Shown one piece after another: positions 5,495-8,032 of a stretch of DNA of 8,032 nucleotides (position 1 is the first letter of the stretch; the number at the start of each line of letters is the position of its first letter). Location: positions 1-8,032 of the forward strand of contig JALZVN010000279.1 of assembly GCA_023299965.1 (NCBI GenBank). The letters run 5' to 3'. The translations under genes and the position numbers were made by a program. Under the pieces are notes generated by a model. That model had not been told where the DNA came from. It searched no databases and was given only the letters and a program-made list of their open reading frames with translations. The stretch comes from Saprospiraceae bacterium (lineage in GTDB: Bacteria > Bacteroidota > Bacteroidia > Chitinophagales > Saprospiraceae).

Positions 5495-7882
5495 ATGAAT
5501 TTAGGGGAAGCAGATACTCTAGAAGTCTTAGAATTCAATAAAATACTGGAAATAACAGCGAAAGACTGTTATGGAAAACCTGGTAAGGATCTGATTTGTG
5601 ACTCAAAACCTGAGCTCAAATATGTGATAATTAATCAGCTTTTAGATCAGGTTTTCGAGTTTAAAAATATTCTTGAAGGTGCAAAAGATTTCCCTCTTGG
5701 ATCATATAGTGATGTAAGTCAGGAGCTTTCATATCTAGATATTATTGATTATGTTCCGGAAAGTGCCCAGATCATGGCGCTAAATAATATTATGAATCTT
5801 TTTCAGCATAAGAAGAAGTTTTTTGCAAAGTCAGAGCAAACACTCTTCCCTAATATATATAAGCTGGTTGATTTACCTATAGATTTCTCAGAACCATTGC
5901 TTCACGTAAACAAAGTGTTAGATGAAAAAGGGGAAGTAAAATCAAATGCCTCTAAAGCATTAGTGAGAATAAGAGCCACTAAAGGAGCAAAGACAAAACA
6001 GATAGACAAACTATTTGGCTCCATAATAAATAACCTGTCGAATAAAGGATTGCTGACCGATAATAAAGAATCTTATAGAAATGGTAGGCGAGTACTCAGC
6101 GTCCCAGCTGAACACAAGCGCCAGATCAGAGGTATTATACACGATGAGTCAGCTACGGGAAAGACTGCGTTTATAGAGCCTGAAGGAATCATAGATCTCA
6201 ATAACGATATTTTTGATCTTGATATGGAGGAGCGCAAGGAAATAGTAAAGATTCTCCTTGGCTTATGCAATGTGATCAGACCGTATAGTGAAGATATCGC
6301 CATTGCTTCAGGAATAGTAGCTCAAGTAGATGCTATTCAAGCTAAAGCTAAATTGGCTGTTAGAATAGAGGCCCACAAGCCTAGATTGAGAAAAGAACCG
6401 AAGTATAACTGGAAGAATGCAGTCCATCCACTTTTACTTATTAAGAATAAAGCACTAGATAGAGACACCATTCCATTCGATCTAGAACTTATCGGTAAAA
6501 ATAGAATACTCTTATTAAGTGGACCCAATGCGGGGGGGAAATCTATTTGTATGAAAACTGTAGGACTCCTACAAATCATGCTACAAAGTGGATTCTTGGT
6601 TACTATGGATGAGAATTCGGAGATGGGCATTTTTGAGGATATCTTTACAGATATAGGAGATCAGCAATCGCTAGAAGATGATTTGAGTACTTATAGTAGT
6701 AGGCTTCAAAACATGAAAAAATTGCTAGCTGGGGCAACAGACAAATCTTTAGTCTTGATTGATGAGTTTGGCTCGGGTACAGATCCTAAATTAGGAGGCG
6801 CGATTGCAGAAGCTATCCTTAGAGAGTTGAATTTTAGGAAGATCTATGCGGTGATTACTACACATTATTCCAACTTGAAGATATTTGCATTTAAAACCAA
6901 AGGCATAGTCAATGGAGCGATGCTCTTTGATAAAGAGAGTCTTAGTCCGTCTTACATAATGAAAATCGGTCGACCAGGCAGTTCATTTGCATATGAGATT
7001 GCGTCTAAGGTGGGTCTTGACGAAAAGGTGCTAAAGTACGCCAAGTTCAAAACAGGTAAGAATGCAAAAGCAATTGAAGATCTGCTCATAGAGCTCCAGA
7101 GTGATAAGAAACGCCTAGAAGATCAGCTGCAGGAAATGAAAGATCGCGAAGTGAAATTGCAGAAGCTGATCAAGAACTATGAGGTGATGAATAATGATCT
7201 CAATATCAAACGCAAGCGACTCAAGCTTGATTCCAAGCAATTGGAGCTGCAGCGAACGCAGAGAGATTCTCAAGAAATAGATAAACTGATCAAAGAATTA
7301 AAAAGTAAAAAGAATACCGATACCGTTAAAGAAGCTAAACAAATTAAGAAAAAAGAGAACACTAAGAAGAAGGAACTCAATGACCAAGTAAAGGCCCTCC
7401 AAAGAGAAATCTATTCTGAAAATACAGAAGGAGGTAAAAAAATCAAAGAAGGCGATTATGTCAAGCTGATAAGTGGTGGAGCAGCTGGAAAAGTAGAACG
7501 CATCAACAAGAAAAAAGCTATTGTGATGATGGGTATAATGAAGATGACCGTTGATCTAGATGAGCTTATACCAGCCAACGAACCAATTCCAATCAATAAA
7601 AGAAAATCTGTAAATACAGACTCCGTGCAATCGTCAGCTACTTTTGAAACCAAGATTGATATACGTGGACTTCGACGAGATGAAGCCCTCAGAACTTTGG
7701 AGGCCTTTCTAGATAAAGCCATAATTAATAATATAGATATTTGTGAAATTATTCATGGTAAAGGCAATGGCATACTGAAAAAGTCAGTTCTAAAAAAGAT
7801 ACGTGAATATAAAGACGTAAAAGAATTCTTTCATCCACCTCAAGAGGCTGGAGGAGATGGAGTCACTATTGTAAATTTTTAG
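5495..7882 (+). CDS. mutS2: MutS2 family ATPase/endonuclease
   Basis: MutS2 is a homodimeric MutS-like ATPase with a C-terminal Smr nuclease domain. In characterised bacteria it suppresses homologous recombination or, in Bacillus, acts on collided ribosomes; the role here is not decided by sequence. The 795 residues are full length. In order there are the N-terminal MutS core and lever region (about 1-300), the ATPase domain with Walker A GPNAGGKS at 343-350, the signature STYSSRLQNMK just after 400, Walker B LVLIDEFGSGTDP with D423-E424, and ITTHYS at 454-459. A long Lys/Glu-rich coiled coil (about 525-645) follows, then a KOW-like segment beginning GDYVKLISGGAAGKV (653 on) and the Smr domain from about 719 with DIRGLR (722-727) and HGKGNG (754-759). 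The mismatch-reading domain I of MutS1 is absent, as expected. Walker A is written with a run of seven G (6532-6538). A membrane protein gene follows after 12 bp, probably in the same operon. Confidence 0.96.
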   Translation: MNLGEADTLEVLEFNKILEITAKDCYGKPGKDLICDSKPELKYVIINQLLDQVFEFKNILEGAKDFPLGSYSDVSQELSYLDIIDYVPESAQIMALNNIMNLFQHKKKFFAKSEQTLFPNIYKLVDLPIDFSEPLLHVNKVLDEKGEVKSNASKALVRIRATKGAKTKQIDKLFGSIINNLSNKGLLTDNKESYRNGRRVLSVPAEHKRQIRGIIHDESATGKTAFIEPEGIIDLNNDIFDLDMEERKEIVKILLGLCNVIRPYSEDIAIASGIVAQVDAIQAKAKLAVRIEAHKPRLRKEPKYNWKNAVHPLLLIKNKALDRDTIPFDLELIGKNRILLLSGPNAGGKSICMKTVGLLQIMLQSGFLVTMDENSEMGIFEDIFTDIGDQQSLEDDLSTYSSRLQNMKKLLAGATDKSLVLIDEFGSGTDPKLGGAIAEAILRELNFRKIYAVITTHYSNLKIFAFKTKGIVNGAMLFDKESLSPSYIMKIGRPGSSFAYEIASKVGLDEKVLKYAKFKTGKNAKAIEDLLIELQSDKKRLEDQLQEMKDREVKLQKLIKNYEVMNNDLNIKRKRLKLDSKQLELQRTQRDSQEIDKLIKELKSKKNTDTVKEAKQIKKKENTKKKELNDQVKALQREIYSENTEGGKKIKEGDYVKLISGGAAGKVERINKKKAIVMMGIMKMTVDLDELIPANEPIPINKRKSVNTDSVQSSATFETKIDIRGLRRDEALRTLEAFLDKAIINNIDICEIIHGKGNGILKKSVLKKIREYKDVKEFFHPPQEAGGDGVTIVNF

Positions 7883-7894
7883 AACACCTTAAAT

Positions 7895-8032
7895 ATGCAT
7901 TTAGTCAGAACGAGTCGATTTGTTGTAGAACCTGCAAACCTCTTATGCTATATTGGATTTGCAATTTCACTCACATTATTCCTGTTCTATATAGATGAGG
8001 GGTACTATAGTTTTAGTTGGATGTCCGAACCT
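7895..8032 (+). CDS. Membrane protein of unknown function, 3'-truncated by window edge
   Basis: An ATG at 7895, 12 bp after the mutS2 stop, opens a frame that stays open to the window end (46 codons). The peptide starts MHLVRTSRFVVEPAN and continues with a hydrophobic segment, LLCYIGFAISLTLFLFYI (residues 16-33), long enough to span the membrane. A polar aromatic segment, DEGYYSFSWMSEP, follows. Arg residues before the helix suggest that the N-terminus is cytoplasmic. The close spacing implies co-transcription with mutS2. Only the first part is visible, so neither family nor function can be named. The short length leaves some chance that the frame is not a gene, but the start position and helix argue for it. 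Confidence 0.65.
   Translation, partial: MHLVRTSRFVVEPANLLCYIGFAISLTLFLFYIDEGYYSFSWMSEP

Noticed and set aside
6073..6630. Two open frames (76 and 97 codons) on the minus strand inside mutS2
   Set aside because: They are shadows of the MutS2 core and ATPase domain; no start context, signal or family motif supports them.
7456..7722. 88-codon open frame on the minus strand across the KOW-like and Smr regions of mutS2
   Set aside because: It is antisense to conserved motifs (GDYVKL, DIRG) and shows no independent evidence.
1..8032. A defence island, CRISPR array, insertion sequence or prophage
   Set aside because: No transposase, integrase, spaced repeat array or toxin-antitoxin-like pair was seen; the larger recognisable genes are core metabolic or DNA and RNA maintenance functions.

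Overview
This is an AT-rich window of mostly housekeeping genes that looks like a chromosomal segment of a member of the Bacteroidota. Four things point there. There are no obvious Shine-Dalgarno sequences before the starts. A perfect TAnnTTTG -7 element (TATATTTG) lies before pdhB. One lipoprotein carries a C-S-K-D-E start that resembles the Bacteroidota surface-export signal. The tRNA methyltransferase is a stand-alone MnmD. I cannot fix the genus; a Saprospiria- or Cytophagia-like lineage is only a guess.

Layout: 1-1268 (+) is the 3' part of a cryptochrome/photolyase of the FeS-BCP (PhrB/CryB-like) family, with its start outside the window. Its stop faces, across 3 bp, the stop of mnmD (1272-1934, -). 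mnmD sits 1 bp downstream of a 54-residue lipoprotein gene (1936-2100, -), so the two look like a coupled operon. A 289-bp divergent intergenic region with two perfect short palindromes and a -7 element separates them from pdhB (2390-3376, +), the E1 beta subunit of pyruvate dehydrogenase. pdhB converges on aroC, chorismate synthase (3382-4479, -), and the last codons of both genes form the two arms of one perfect 11-bp bidirectional terminator hairpin. Upstream of aroC on the same strand is an unrecognised lipoprotein gene (4500-5207, -), probably co-transcribed. A 287-bp divergent intergenic region (5208-5494) holds an odd array of G-runs on the + strand with a 14-bp direct repeat. Then follow mutS2 (5495-7882, +) and, 12 bp later, the start of a membrane protein gene that leaves the window (7895-8032, +).

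The genes serve separate tasks: DNA damage control (photolyase, MutS2), tRNA wobble modification (MnmD), central carbon metabolism (PdhB), the shikimate pathway (AroC) and envelope lipoproteins. I see no mobile element, CRISPR array, tRNA or rRNA, and no clear new multi-gene system. The points most worth following are the G-run array at 5231-5422, the photolyase that appears to have lost all four Fe-S cysteines, the coding-end terminator shared by pdhB and aroC, and the tiny lipoprotein coupled to mnmD.
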